Source: Ectocarpus siliculosus (Eukaryota > Sar > Phaeophyceae > Ectocarpales > Ectocarpaceae). Taken from it: a stretch of DNA of 64,000 nucleotides. Made by a program: the position numbers and the translations under genes. Below, in pieces: positions 25,037 to 37,291 of the stretch; positions within the stretch are counted from its first letter, which is position 1; every line of letters begins with the position of its first letter. The DNA lies in the NCBI GenBank assembly GCA_000310025.1, contig FN649727.1:887025-951024 (forward strand). The letters are read 5' to 3'. The notes below the pieces were generated by a model. That model had not been told where the DNA came from. It was given only the letters and a program-made list of their open reading frames with translations, and did no database searches.

Positions 25037-28000
25037 CAGAAACACGTGTGAACATTTGTGTACTTGTTACATATCCCAATCTCCCAAAGGTGGATCGGGA
25101 GGAACGTCCGGATGTGGACCAGTGCTTCATGACCTTCGTGCAGGCCACCTCGGGGGGAGGGGGCTGGCCAATGAGCGTGTGGCTCACGCCGGACCTCAAG
25201 CCGTTCGTGGGCGCGACTTACTTCCCAGAGATGCGGTTCGTCAGCATCCTCAAGACGCTGGCGGACAAGTGGTCGAGCGACAGGTACGTGTGTCAAGTTC
25301 GGTGCTCCCCCGTTTCGATTCCGCTTGCACAGCCGGCCTCAACTTTAAGCGGGATAGAGATGTTGTAGACCGTACGGAGACGGCAAGAGGCCAGTTTCGT
25401 GGCTGCCAAGTGTGTTGTCTGGCGAGGTCGGGTCCTCGTCCGCATTTTTGTGCCTCCTTTTTCCGGACAGGGTTTGATCTGTGGACACTCACGTAGTAGT
25501 AGTTCTTGGGGGTATGTGCACATGCCAGCGGCGGCCACTTTAGCGAACGGCTAGTTCTTGACCCTCTCAGTGAGTCCCTCTCGTTGACAGAAACAAACCA
25601 ATTGAAACATCTTCTCGGCCTACGTGGCATGCGACTGATCGACCGGAGCGCCCGCCTTCTCCCGCCTCCCCAGGGAAGAGGTGGTGAAGCAAGGGGACCA
25701 CATCGTTCGCCTTCTGCAGGAGCGGCTGTCGGAGACGGCGGCGGCAAGCGGAGATCCGCTGGCGTTTCTGGCTCTCGACAAGAGCAGGGAGGCGGTGCGA
25801 GAAGGGGTTCGGGTGCTGGACAAGGGCCATGATGACGTGCTCGGGGGATGGGGCGGCGGCAGAGGGGGGATGAAGTTCCCGCAGGTATGGAGGTTTGGAT
25901 GTTGTTGCTGCCGTAGTCCTGGTCGTAGTCCTGGTCGTAGGCCTGGTTGTAGTCGTAGTCGCAGTCGTAGTCATAGTCGTAGTTGTAGTCATAGTCGTAG
26001 TTGCTTACTGTATGCTGCTGATACAGTCGACGTTTTGCGTGGCATTTTCTTTCTTGCTGGGTTGTAGTGTCGTGCGTGGTGTACCGTTGTGTCCACGACG
26101 TTCTTGGTCACCGAGAAAGTGTTCGAAGGTCGAGCTGTTCGAAGGTCGAGCTGCAAGAGAGGCAAGCAAGAGTGGGGAGGGCACGACTCCGCGCAATCGT
26201 GTTGTTACGGCAAGCTTCTGCCGATCATGTGTGTGTCCAACTTGTGCGGCTCTTCGGTATGCCCAGACACGACCGAGAGAGCCTGTCGCTTCGACCGTCC
26301 TCAAACCGAAGACGCCTCCTCTGAGTGATTCACTCCTCCGTTTTCCTGTTGTATCTCAACTCGTCGTTGCCGTGACCACAGCCAAGCAGGATGAACCTTC
26401 TGCTTCGCGCGCACCGCCTGGAGGGGGAAGGAAGCGCCCTCGGCGCCAGAGCCCTGGCAATGGTGGAGACGACCCTGAAGGCCATGGCCAAGGGGGGCAT
26501 CTACGACTATCTCTTTGACGGGTTCGCCAGGTCAGAGTGTTTTTTTTTTTTTTGCAGTATTGTTCGTTCTGGTGGACAACGCACTCTTGATCGTTGAGTG
26601 CGTATTGCATGGGGGTTGAGTCTTTGCCGTACGACGGAGGTTTGTTTCCTTGACGCAGTTGGAGTGGTGCAGCCGAGGAAGGGTTACTTGGAGTGAATAA
26701 GAACCTGACACGGACGTAAAGGCAGCAATAGCAAGAACCAAAGGAACAGGTTGACACAAAACGTCAAAATCAACAGCCGCAAGATAACCCACAGAGCTGG
26801 TCCCGCCATGAGGCGTAGGAAAGTTTTCATCTGTGAGACCGCAGGGACTATCCCGCAGGAGCAGTGTAGGAGTGGCTTGTGAAATGGGCACCGTATTGTG
26901 ATTTTCCAAGATTTCATTTTTTCCCCGTAGGGTTTTGATGCTTAAACGCCCCCACTTGTTGTGGCGTATGCTTGTGGAGGTTACTGTGCTGATCATTCAA
27001 GATATTTTGCTTCCGAAGTCCTTCTGTTGCTTGCCGTCTTTTTTTTTTCGCCGCACAAAATATTCTTGGCGTGTTTTTGTCCCAAAATTTTCATTTGCCG
27101 GATACATTTTTTTCCAAGGAAATTTCCCCCTCGTAAAATGCAGGTACTCTACCGACCCGCGTTGGCACGTTCCGCATTTCGAGAAAATGCTGTACGATCA
27201 GAGCCAGCTTGTGACCGCTTATGTGGAAGCCTTCCAGGTAATGATGAAACCCAACCGTTCATCTTGAACATATATTTCCCGAGAGGTACTCCTGTGAGCC
27301 GAATCAGGTAGTCTGCACGTACATTGTGCAACAACATTTGCGACGCGGCATACACGCTGAAACATTGCACTCAGCTGCTAGTTTCCAACCTACTGACTCC
27401 AACTCCAAACCATTAGCCTACGCCCCGCCTGTGCTTTCACTATTGTGTCGACTCAATTGACCAGCATTCACTCCCACTATCTCCAGGCAGAATTGCGTAC
27501 CGAAATAACAGGAGCAAACTTTGCACCCACCCCGCTGTGTGCATGGCCAAGGTCACCGGCGACACTGCCTACGCTGACGTGGCTCGTGGTGTGCTGCGGT
27601 ACGTGCTGAGGGACATGACCGACGAGGGCGGGGGCTTCTACAGCGCGGAAGACGCCGATTCCCTTCCCTTCGAAGGAGCGACAGAGAAGAAGGAGGTAGG
27701 GGACAATATTTACTTGTATTTAGTGCTTCCGTGTGCGATTCTCGATGCCCTCGCCACAGTTCAGAGCGACCGAAAAAATGACAATACGAAAGCGTGGGTG
27801 GGGTTGGTGACGCTGGTGCTCGTGTGAGGTGTTTTTGCGTGTCCCTTGCTTGTGGTGTGCATGGATCGCGTCGACGTTACCTGCGGAGCCACCCGGCATG
27901 TGAGTGATGGTCGGCGCCGCGACGGTAGGGGCCCACGGGTTTGTGTGTGCTTGCATCACTGTTTTTTTTGGCGAGATCTTCTTCCTTTTCTGAAGGGTGA

Positions 28001-31000
28001 TCATCGAGAGCTTGTCCTACTCGTGGCGAGATAATTCACTCTAAGAGTCGTGCGTTTCACTGTGCAGATATCACGGAAGGATATATCTCTTTTGCTGGTG
28101 GATACCCTTTCTTTTAGAGTATGTACAAGCTGGTCTGACCAAGAAGCTAACTTTCGTTCTTTCATGTCCCACTCTGCTGTTTCAACGAATTTAGACTTCA
28201 CATTTGGCGGGTGCTCGTATAAGACCATAGGGGATGCGCAGGTGCCGGAATTTTTCGGATCTGAGTTGATTTTAGGTATATAACTATCAATTGGCGGCAT
28301 AGTTGGGATACTTCCTGTTCTGAAATCAGCATAAAAAAAAGTTTCTCAGATCAAGCTGAAATTGTTGTGCATGTACCTGGGAACATGGCGAGAGCAAAGA
28401 TGGTAGTTTCAAGGCTCACGGCATCTTCCATCAGAAGTTATGGCCTATTAAAGAATCCGATACAACACACGAGATACCTGAGGCAACGTAAGGATCTCGC
28501 GATTCCCACGCTGGTTTTTCGAATTAGAAGCTGAAATTTCGATACGGCATCCCCATGAGTACAACAAACAAATAAGCCACTGCGCCATTTGACTTTTTTC
28601 TTTTTTTCTGCGACTTTTTGGCATAGCAAATATTCCCATGAATACTAATATCAGCCTAACTTACGAAATAAAAAAAAATCCAAATAGCGCAGTCGCCTTT
28701 GTGTTTATAGTACTCATGCAGATGCCGTGTCAAAATTTCAGGTTCTAACTCGAAAAAACCGCGTGGGAAATCCGCTCTAACCTTCAAATTTGCGTCTTGG
28801 TCAGACCAGCTTGTATGTCTTTCTGGTGGTTCTTCTGTACACAAACTGCGTCTGATCCTTTGGCGGTCGAGAACATCCGAACGCCACCAAAACAAGAGTG
28901 AGAAATGTCTGGAAATGACACAGTCGGCCTTGCCCCCCCGTGTAGACCTCAATCAATAGCTTGTAGGGTAGTCCGGCCTTGAAAGACACGCCAGCCTTAA
29001 TTTCCCAGAATGTTTGAACGACGGGTTGTCTTCATGACAACCTGGCGCATTTTTTTACCTCCTTTTCGTGTGTCTCTGAGTGAACTACTTAGGGGTGGTT
29101 GGAACTTGTGAATTGAGGCCCTGTCCAGTCGACCATCTCGTTTTTTGTGAATGAATAAAAATACGAGGTTATTCACATATTGATCTTGACCTCACGTTGC
29201 TCGTTTGCGAGAAGGGCACAGTGGTTAAGGTTAAATGGAAGAGTTGCAGGGAAGTGTGAAATTGTTTGAATCGTGTAGCGGAGAGTAAAATATACCAATT
29301 TTCACTTTCAAAGGTCTCGGACAATGTTATCTAACTTTCTATCGTCTAAGCCAGTGAATTGACCCGCGATGTATGCAACACTCTGACACAACCTTATTGA
29401 AAGTATCAGCCTATTGTAGGCTTTCGTGGGGTCTCGCATTGGAATTCAGAAGATGGTTGGAACTAGTGCATCGCGGCATTGCATATTCGACATTTTCCTT
29501 TGGGAAGCGAATCCAAATTGAAATTTTATACTAGTTGATCTGGGCATACCTACTTCTTTTTTCACGAGGAAATGGGTTGATAGTTCACTATACGTATGCA
29601 TAGAAGAAATTTAGGTAGAAATGAATTTCTTCGAATCGGGGAAGAGAGAGTGAATTACGTCACTGTCAGGTTGAAGTGAGAGTGAATTATGTCACTTTCA
29701 GGTTGTGGGAGAGTGAATCTTGTCAGTTTCAGGGGGTAGGGGGGTAAGTTTTCCACGATGAGAGGTCCGTGCAAGCGTGTTGCCCCACAAGTCACCCACC
29801 CAAATTTTCACGACTAAGGAAGTAAGGAACACGATAGGCGGGCTTTCCTAGGGTGACATCTGTGACGATGACAATCATGTTCTGTATGTTGCACTTCCTG
29901 CCCAAGTGAAAATGCGATCGTCTACACACGTCCCACATCGAGATGGCAAGTAGTTCCGCGTATTGCCACGCCTCAGTTTGTGGGTTCATGCAGGGAGCAG
30001 CACAAACAGCCGTTGCTCCCGTAGATGTATGTAGCCTTGGAGTGAAGAGATGCGTGTGTCACAAATGAATGTACGCCGCTCGAGTATGTTCATTCACTAC
30101 CCGACGGTGCTCGATTTTCACACAGGTTGTGCATTTCATCCCTGCGTTGATTCCGGCACACGTCGATGAAGAGTGAAACGTGTGCTTCGTTTCTCCAAAT
30201 ACCCATATTTCAATGGGATGCATTCCTGCATTTATTCTGCAGACGTCTTTCATAGGAGAAGTGAATGTGTTTGACGAAATGAATCGACGCGGCGCCAAGA
30301 CAGTTGAAAGTGTTCATGTTTTTCGATTTCCGGTGATGTGTTTGTTGGTGTAGACATTGATGACGTGGATATTGTCATTGTTTCACAAACAGAATCGATG
30401 CCGCTAGAGGTCATTAGATGATACCGCACACAAGATAAATATTGCATTTTTTTTATTATTTAATTTCATTATTTTTTTTCGCGTGAACGCGATTATCGCC
30501 CTTTTTTCCTAATCTTGACGTACAGCGTCGTTGTGCCGCCAATGTCCACTGTTTTATTTTGGCCCCAGTAGAACTTGTTCTTCTTGCCTGAGGCCAAGCA
30601 TTGCATTCTCGACGGACTATACAGCAAGTTGTAGGGCGTTTTTAAAAGGAACAGCTGCAATCATTCGAAAGGGTCGTTCATCGAGATCTAGACTTTAAAT
30701 CGACGAATGTTGGTGAACTTTGAATGAGGGGAAATGTTCAGCAATTTCTTTGCAGAATAATTTCTTTTTGTGTGTGTCGAGAGGTCCTGAACGCTTCTTT
30801 CCTAGAGGATAGGGATAGACGTGCGCGGATGTTTGCGTGTGCCCACAACCCTTCGGCGTTCCGCTTCTTGGCGAACAGCAACAGCAGGCAGGCCCGCCGA
30901 GATCGAACATGACGGGGCAGATCACCAGAAGCACACAGGCGTTGCCGAGAAGCGAGAGAGTTATTCAAATCGCGCTGCACCGAAATTTGCCGCTCGTCCC

Positions 31001-31655
31001 CCTCACCGCTCGTCAACGGTCCTCGTTTAAGGGGAATTAGGAAGTTCTCCATGCACATGTCTGACAAAGCCTACACTCCTTTTCGTTTTTGGGTGTATCG
31101 CATCTCGTGGACGCGCGAAACGACTACTTTCGTCTCGTCGAACCGCTTCTTATTTTGTACCGATTTGTCCGCAGGGAGCATTCTGCGTGTGGACGGAGCC
31201 GGACCTAAGGAGGTTACTCGATGGCGAAGAAGGCGTTGCTCTCCCCGGCGAGGGGGGCCAAACCGTACCGGTGTCAAGTCTCTTCTGCAGGTGCGGTTAC
31301 CCCCTGTGCCTGGCTCACCTTCCAAAGTAAATCGTTCCATATTGGGGGATGTTGATGCATGGCTTGATCAGCACGGCCCGTTTCTTGTACACTGTACTTC
31401 TATTTTGTATGCATACCTCGAGGCTTCTTCGAGTTCTGGTTCCGTGGCCACCAGAGAGTAATAAATCTTGCACGGAATTGTGGAACGTTGAACAGGTACG
31501 TGTATTATGTGGTAGGTGGCCGGGCCCGGTTTTGATCGCGAATGACACTACTACCACCACCACCAACAACAACAACAACAACCACCGCCACTACTACGAC
31601 ACAGTAACCACATACAACAACAGCCACACCCAAACACACCACATCCACCACCACC

Positions 31656-31687
<32 letters not shown>

Positions 31688-34600
31688 GCTGAGTGTTTTT
31701 TCCTGAGCCATGGAACGCACCTATGCAACAGGGTGTACGGCGTTCGGCCCGAGGGAAACGTCGACCCGGCCGTGGACGCGCACGGGGAGCTCACCAGCCA
31801 GAACGTTCTCTTCAAGAGCGAGACCGTCCGAGTGGCTGCGGAAGCATTGGGGGTGAGGAAGTACGGGTGGTTCGGCTTGTCTGATTGACCGCTCTAGGTT
31901 TGGCCGGGAGGACTATGAAAGTGCGGGCGAACGCACACGCGTGTGTTGCTTTGCGGTTGTCGCACAAGCAGTGTTGGAGGAAGCGAAAGAGGGAGAGGAG
32001 GGACGAGACGGCTGTGCCAGCCGTCGCCCAAGTCTCGGAGGTCGAGCGATCGGAGGAAACCGTTGTCCCGTAAATTCCGTTTATTGTCGTCGTTGCTCGT
32101 ACGACCTCTGTCGTGAGCTATGAAATGTGTTGCATGGTGGGGCTCTGTGCAAGCGCCGCACTTGTTCTTCATGGGGCCGTTGTTGCTGTTCTTGTGGGGC
32201 GAGATGGAATGGCAACGTGTTCATCTTCAGGGAGCTTCGGCAGACGAGAGGTCGCGCAGTACGACGCAATCCCCGGGCCCTCGAAAAAAGTGGTTGATGT
32301 AGCGACCGGAGCCGAGTCCGGTCGTGAACTTGGTGCCTGTGTTGGCACACGCGTCCCATACTTGCGTCTTTAACTGTAGTCAGTAGTACAATGTCACGAC
32401 TGACTCGCTCGCCAACTCGTTGTTTTGATGCCTCCTCCCTGTCTTTATGACCGTTGGGCACCACTACAACCACTCACGTCAATCTCTCGTGCTGGGACGG
32501 CATTATCAACGATTCGTCTGCGTGGTGGTGTGTACACAGCTCACGTGCTCGGGCGAAGAGGCGGAGGCGGCGATGACCGGCGCGCGCGCCACCCTCGTGG
32601 CCGCCCGCAGGAAGAGGCCCGCTCCACACCTGGACGACAAGGTCCTCACCTCCTGGAACGGGCTCATGGCAAGTGGCTTACGGAGGGGTCACGGGGACGG
32701 GTTTGTGGCTGAGTGCCTGAGTGTTGTACGTCACTATTGCATCTCGTACCCTTGATTTTACTGTTCCCGTGTTTCTTTACCCCCGTGGTATGTTGGATGT
32801 TGTGGGTGGGCGTTGGTTGTGAAATCAAGCCTCTCAAAGAAACGGGTCTGCGTTCATGGCTACCGAGCGCATATTCACGCGTTCATGAGGTTGATGCCTG
32901 AGTGTTGTACCTCTCCGTGAATGCAACGCCCCCGTGATTATTTTTTTCCCATGCCATGGGCATGTTTGATAGTCGAATTGTGGTTGTGAAACCAGACCTG
33001 AAAATGACCGGGGTTTTCGTGCATGGTTTGCAAGGACGCATGCACCACTGCGTTGTGATGCCCCTCGAAGGATTCAAGGTTGAAACCAACGAAACGAAGT
33101 TTCCAGAACGAACCTGCAAGATCGAGCTGCGTCGCCACCGTCCGTTGAGCATGGGCTAGCTAATTTAGGACAGGATTTAGGCGAGATAACCACCGCTGGC
33201 GCTGCTTTTCTCAGTCCAGCCTCAATTCGCACCCACATTGCAGTCTCACACCTACTCCAAGAAGAAGTTCCCGTCTGGACTCCCCCGCCCACCCTCCCTT
33301 AGTGTCTAAAGTAGTAATCATATTCCAGTGTCTGTTCCATCTTACAGGAGTGCTACACCCTGGAAGCGGTTATATTTGTGTACCTACCAAGTCCCTCCCT
33401 TCCCGCCTACAGCCCTGACGCAATACGTTCTTGTGTACCAACTCCCTCCCTTTCCCGTTCCATTCGTTTTTTGTCTCAGATATCGGCCTTGGCCAGAGCG
33501 TCACAAGCGTTTTCGTCTTCCCCACCTTCCGAGGAGAGCCTGGCCTACCTCGGGGCCGCTACAAAGGCGGCGGAGTTCGTGCGGGAGAACTTGTACCGGT
33601 CCGGCTCCGGCGACGGAGAAACTGCGGGAACACTTCTACGCAGCTGGAGGAATGGCAGGGCTTCGCCGGTGAGCTTGGTTTTGCTTTTTTTTTATTACTC
33701 GGTGTCCAACGTAGTTGGTTGTCATTGGACTGTGTGGGCTGGTGTAACCCTGCCTGTGGGTTATCGCGGGACCATTCAGGTACTTGATTCGGAATTGTGT
33801 GTTAATTGCCATGAAAAATCCTTCGCGGTCAGACTCGTTGCCTCCTTAGCAGCAGCACCAATATCTCTCTCTTTGTCTCTTCCTCTCTGTCCATGTGTTT
33901 GCTATGTCAAATGTTCTTGTCGCGGATGGGTACCAATCACCCTTCGCCCGCGTTCTCCTGCCATCGCCACCAGGTGGAGGGGTTTGCAGATGACTACGCG
34001 TTTCTCATTCGGGGCCTGATCGATCTCTATGAGGCTGACCCGAGGAGAGACACTGGCTGGCGTTGGCTTCGATGGGCGAGGGAGCTACAGGCACGGAGCT
34101 TTGTTGCGGTGCTATTCGGGAAGGGTGACGATGATTCAGGCTGCGGTTGCTTGCTCAGTAGCTGCATCTACCCCTACAAAAGCTTTCACTCCCTCTGTGA
34201 AGGCTAACGATGCCAGCAATCTAACTCAACGAGCAAGTGTCATCAAACATGAAAACGTTGAAAGTATTGGCAACAAACGACATGAAATGTAGATAGTATG
34301 ATGTGTGCGTGAGGTTTTTTGGAGGAAGACTCACGTACGAGCGTTCCATCGAATTTCCAGGCTGAGATGGACGAGGGTTTCAAGTGCCCTTCGGAGGCGG
34401 GAGGCGGTTACTACAGCTCCAGGGCGCTGGAGAGCGAGGGCGAAACGAAGGGGGACGGAGAGACAGAGGGGGGTAGCGGCTCTGGCGTCCTGCCCTACCG
34501 CCTTCGGGTGAGCGCGTGTGCATGTGGAGTGTGTTGTGTTTTTCTGGGAAAAAATCGATGGCGCTAACCAGTTGCCAGTGGATGTGCGTCGTTGTACGTG

Positions 34601-35566
34601 CGTGTTTGCCTGAGTTTGCGCACATGTTCTTCTGGAGAAAGCGAGCATCGACCACGCTAACAGGCTGACCAGTGGATGTGTGCTTCGGTGTGCTGTACGC
34701 GTGCTTGTGCGTGTACTTTGGGAGTTGCCATGGACAGCGCTATACGACCGATGACACCAAGTTCGTCGATCATATGTGTGCGGGCCGGCGCTTGCTGTGA
34801 TACGTGTGTGCGTGTGTGCGGGCTTTCATTCCATGCGCGTTGACCCCCACCATCCGGCTGATTACAAACAAGTGGTATGCGTTTTCGTACGTGTTTGATT
34901 TATCCTTTTTATACTGGGGGTGTAATGTGGGTGTGCACTTGCTGCGAAGCGTCTCGGGGAGGAATAATAGGAGTATTCGGCGTTTCCGTTCGTGGTTTTG
35001 TTGACTCGGATTGACGTACCTGTGTATTAGTTGAGCTGACGGCTATTGTAGTCCGTTGAGTCGACGGCTTCTTCAAAGGTGATGGGGTAGCATCGTGAGG
35101 TTTGTTGATATGGTGGTTGGGAGGAGCTCCTGAACTCATCCCACTCTTTTCTCCCCTCCGCCGCAGAAGGCCTAGTCCAAGGTTTTGGCCACGAACCCAC
35201 CGCCGCCATATTCTGTGATCGTTTCTCGCTCTCCCCTCATCCCCCGACTTTTCCACAAAACGTTACAAATTGGGCTGTGGACCTTCCGTAATTCCGCCCC
35301 CTCCCCCGCCACCGGCCGCGGGTACAGACGGACTACGACGGAGCGGAGCCGGGGGCAGGGTCCGTTGCCGCCGACAACCTCCTCCGGCTTTCAGGATACT
35401 TCGGGGGGGAGGAGGGGAAAGTCCTGAGAGAGAAGGCCGCCGAGCAGCTCGCCGCCGCCTTCGCCCTCCCGGAGACACCGCAGGCGTACCCCGAGCTGAC
35501 GGCCTCGCTTGTGACGGCTTTGCTCGGCCCGAAGCAGGTTAGTTGAGTGTTGGTAGTGATAGACAG

Positions 35567-35612
<46 letters not shown>

Positions 35613-36676
35613 GATAAGGGTTGATTGCCTAACTAAATATGTGGCCATTGAAAAACCCTCACCAACAGTATCCGCCCTCCACTCCCGTCGTTCTTCCCGA
35701 TTGACGTTAATGGCCCCGTGTAGGTCATCATCTCCGGAGATCCTGCCGGCGCGGAAACGCAGGCTCTCATGAGCGCAGCGCAGCGTAGCTTCTGCCCGAA
35801 CCTCGTCCTCATCGTGGAGGACAGCACGAGTGAGGATGTTTTGTTTTGTTTTCATCCTCTTTCACGCTCTGTTTTTCTTGCTTTAGATTTCGAAACAGCG
35901 GTGCTCAACATAAAATACAATCTTGTCGCAGAATTATGTATCCCCGTCATCCGAACATGAGGGCCCGCGCCGCCACCGCATAGGTCACAAGCCTCGCCTT
36001 TTCTTTTTCGTTTCGCTTCCCGACTCCTCAATTTTTCTTTCAAGGCATCCATCGGTGTCGCACACGATCACTTTGAATTCGGCCGTCTAGATCCCGAGGA
36101 CTAGGTGCTAGGTCCATTCCTCTCGCTTGTCACCCGCAAAGTGCAGATGACGTCCAGTTGCTCTTTTGGTGTTGCTTTCGTAATCGCCAACCCTTTCTGA
36201 AGCGGCTTCGTACTACGCTAGACTCAGCTGGTTGCCTCAGGGGTTGGTAGCTTAGAAAGTGCTCTTGAGGCTGGTCAGAATGTAAACAGTTTCCTCACTC
36301 ACTGTTGGACATGGATTTTTTTCACCCTCCCTATAATAGATCCCGAGCCGAATTGAAGTCGGGTTTTCAAGATCATGGTTCTTTCCTTCCCACAGAAAAT
36401 CTCGAAGTGCTACCTACCGTGTGGATGCTATTGTAGCAGCATCTACAACAATAACCATTTTTTTTCTCCGCAGCAAGTGACGACCGCGGCAAGGAGGAAG
36501 AAGCAGGGGACGGGAAGACTGGAGACGAGCCACCCCCATTGTTCCGAGAGATTTTGGAGGCCTACGGAGGCGGTTATTCCGCGGGTGAGGGGGGACAGGC
36601 GGCCGCGTACGTGTGCTTCGATAACACGTGCTCAGCGCCGGTGCACACTGTCGAGGCGCTTGAAAAACTGCTCTGA
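22724..36676 (+). CDS. SPATA20: SPATA20/YyaL family thioredoxin-domain protein (DUF255)
   Basis: Sixteen exons: 22724-23151, 24457-24535, 25090-25283, 25674-25884, 26382-26530, 27144-27237, 27552-27695, 31175-31290, 31732-31852, 32540-32668, 33480-33668, 33974-34090, 34361-34507, 35328-35537, 35724-35829 and 36474-36676. Phases agree at all fifteen joins; the product is 878 residues. The N-terminal thioredoxin-like domain has [24 protein letters not shown] (Cys141 and Cys144) and [10 protein letters not shown]. The C-terminal half has the six-hairpin-like repeats: [74 protein letters not shown] and [20 protein letters not shown], ending with [15 protein letters not shown]. Family function is poorly known; a redox or sugar-enzyme role is inferred from folds. 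The first ~70 residues are basic and hydroxylated, compatible with a mitochondrial presequence; alternative starts are at 22754, 22796 and 22934. Introns 2, 10 and 12 start with GC. Compared with human SPATA20 as I recall it, the segment before the last exon is shorter. Confidence 0.92.
24999..25036. repeat. CAG trinucleotide repeat in SPATA20 intron 2
   Basis: About twelve CAG units, ending some 55 bases before the exon 3 acceptor. CAG units contain potential 3' splice-site words, so the repeat could affect acceptor choice. Confidence 0.95.
25908..26006 (+). repeat. Hexanucleotide-like tandem repeat (GTAGTC/GTCGTA) in SPATA20 intron 4
   Basis: Degenerate six-base units of the type GTAGTC, GTCGTA and GGTCGT run for about 95 bases just inside the intron. 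Confidence 0.85.
28126..28813 (-). mobile_element. TA-flanked inverted-repeat element (MITE-like), copy 3
   Basis: This is the reverse complement of 13631-14319 with very few differences and 688 bases long. Terminal repeats CAAGCTGGTCTGACCAAGA are intact and TA flanks both ends (28124-28125 and 28814-28815). Near identity of the two copies implies recent movement. It sits inside a SPATA20 intron, antisense to copy 2. Confidence 0.88.
29645..29731 (+). repeat. Short tandem repeat, three units of about 30 bases
   Basis: Three units begin GAGAGTGAAT and contain CAC and TTTCAGG-type blocks (ATTACGTCACTGTCAGG, ATTATGTCACTTTCAGG, CTTGTCAGTTTCAGG). Units one and two carry TTACGTCA/TTATGTCA, resembling CRE-like half sites; no function is claimed. 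Confidence 0.8.
31540..31688 (+). repeat. Compound CAC/CAA microsatellite in SPATA20 intron 8
   Basis: Alternating CAC and CAA triplet runs with short unique spacers, ending about 45 bases before the exon 9 acceptor. Confidence 0.9.
35569..35613 (+). repeat. GTT trinucleotide repeat in SPATA20 intron 14
   Basis: About fourteen to fifteen uninterrupted GTT units 30 bases downstream of the exon 14 donor. Confidence 0.95.
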
Positions 36677-37263
36677 GCATCTCAGCAGCAGTAGTAGGAG
36701 CCCTTCCTCCCGGTCGTGCATTCGTTGCGGTCTGCTGTACGTTTGCTGTAAGCACGTTTTTTCGGGGATCGGTTTCAAGCGAGAGGAGCCCGGTGTACTG
36801 TTGTCTGTAGAAGGCCTGTTCCGTTGGTGCCCGCGCTCTGGTTATGCGGGCGAGGGGCGTTGAAACATCTGTCAGACATCACCCCCCAGACAGTTCGCTG
36901 CCTGGGTCGATGTTTTCCAAGCCACGCCGAGGCATTTAGCGTTCATACCTCCTCCGAACCCATACGTGAAGTGATTCGTGTCCACGTCAACGCCCCGATT
37001 CGTTTGGTCAAATCACTTTCGGTGGAGCTGTTTCGTGAACCCTGTAATCAAGAGTCATGCATACAGGGATGAATAGAGGGCGTTTCGTGCATTTTGTTTC
37101 TGTGTCGCGGTTCTTCAAGTGAAAATGAGCCTGCCCATAATTTTGCAATGTCGTTGTCATCGCCATAAGTTGTTTTCCTGCCCGTGGACAAGGGTGATTT
37201 AATGAAAGTATTGGAATTGGGATGAGGGTTCCAGCTCTGACGGCGGCGATCCCACGGGTGCAA

Positions 37264-37291
37264 TGCCGCGCCGACACGAGTCGGCGCGGCA
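37264..37291. other. Perfect 12-bp stem, 4-base loop GC-rich hairpin
   Basis: TGCCGCGCCGAC and GTCGGCGCGGCA flank the loop ACGA. It stands alone in an AT-richer context, some 590 bases downstream of the SPATA20 stop codon. Confidence 0.9.

Larger units (their letters stand above)
27696..31174 (+). other. SPATA20: Long seventh intron of SPATA20 (3.5 kb)
   Basis: Donor gtaggg follows ATEKKE; acceptor gtccgcag precedes [11 protein letters not shown], and the join restores the conserved KEGAFxVW block of the family. The intron is AT-richer than its flanks and holds inverted-repeat copy 3 and a short tandem repeat at 29645-29731. The rest (28814-29640, 29735-31174) shows no gene. Confidence 0.85.

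Noticed and set aside
29645-29731. Regularly spaced short repeats resembling a CRISPR array.
   Set aside because: Three adjoining degenerate units without unique spacers, in an intron of a eukaryotic gene.
31505-31815. Minus-strand frames rich in Val, Cys and Trp, looking like membrane proteins.
   Set aside because: They are translations of the CAC/CAA microsatellite in SPATA20 intron 8.
35852-36052. Minus-strand frame starting MDALKEKL, similar to the first exon of the UEV-F-box gene (MEALKEKL).
   Set aside because: Codons differ almost throughout, similarity ends after eight residues, and it lies antisense in a SPATA20 intron; probably chance.
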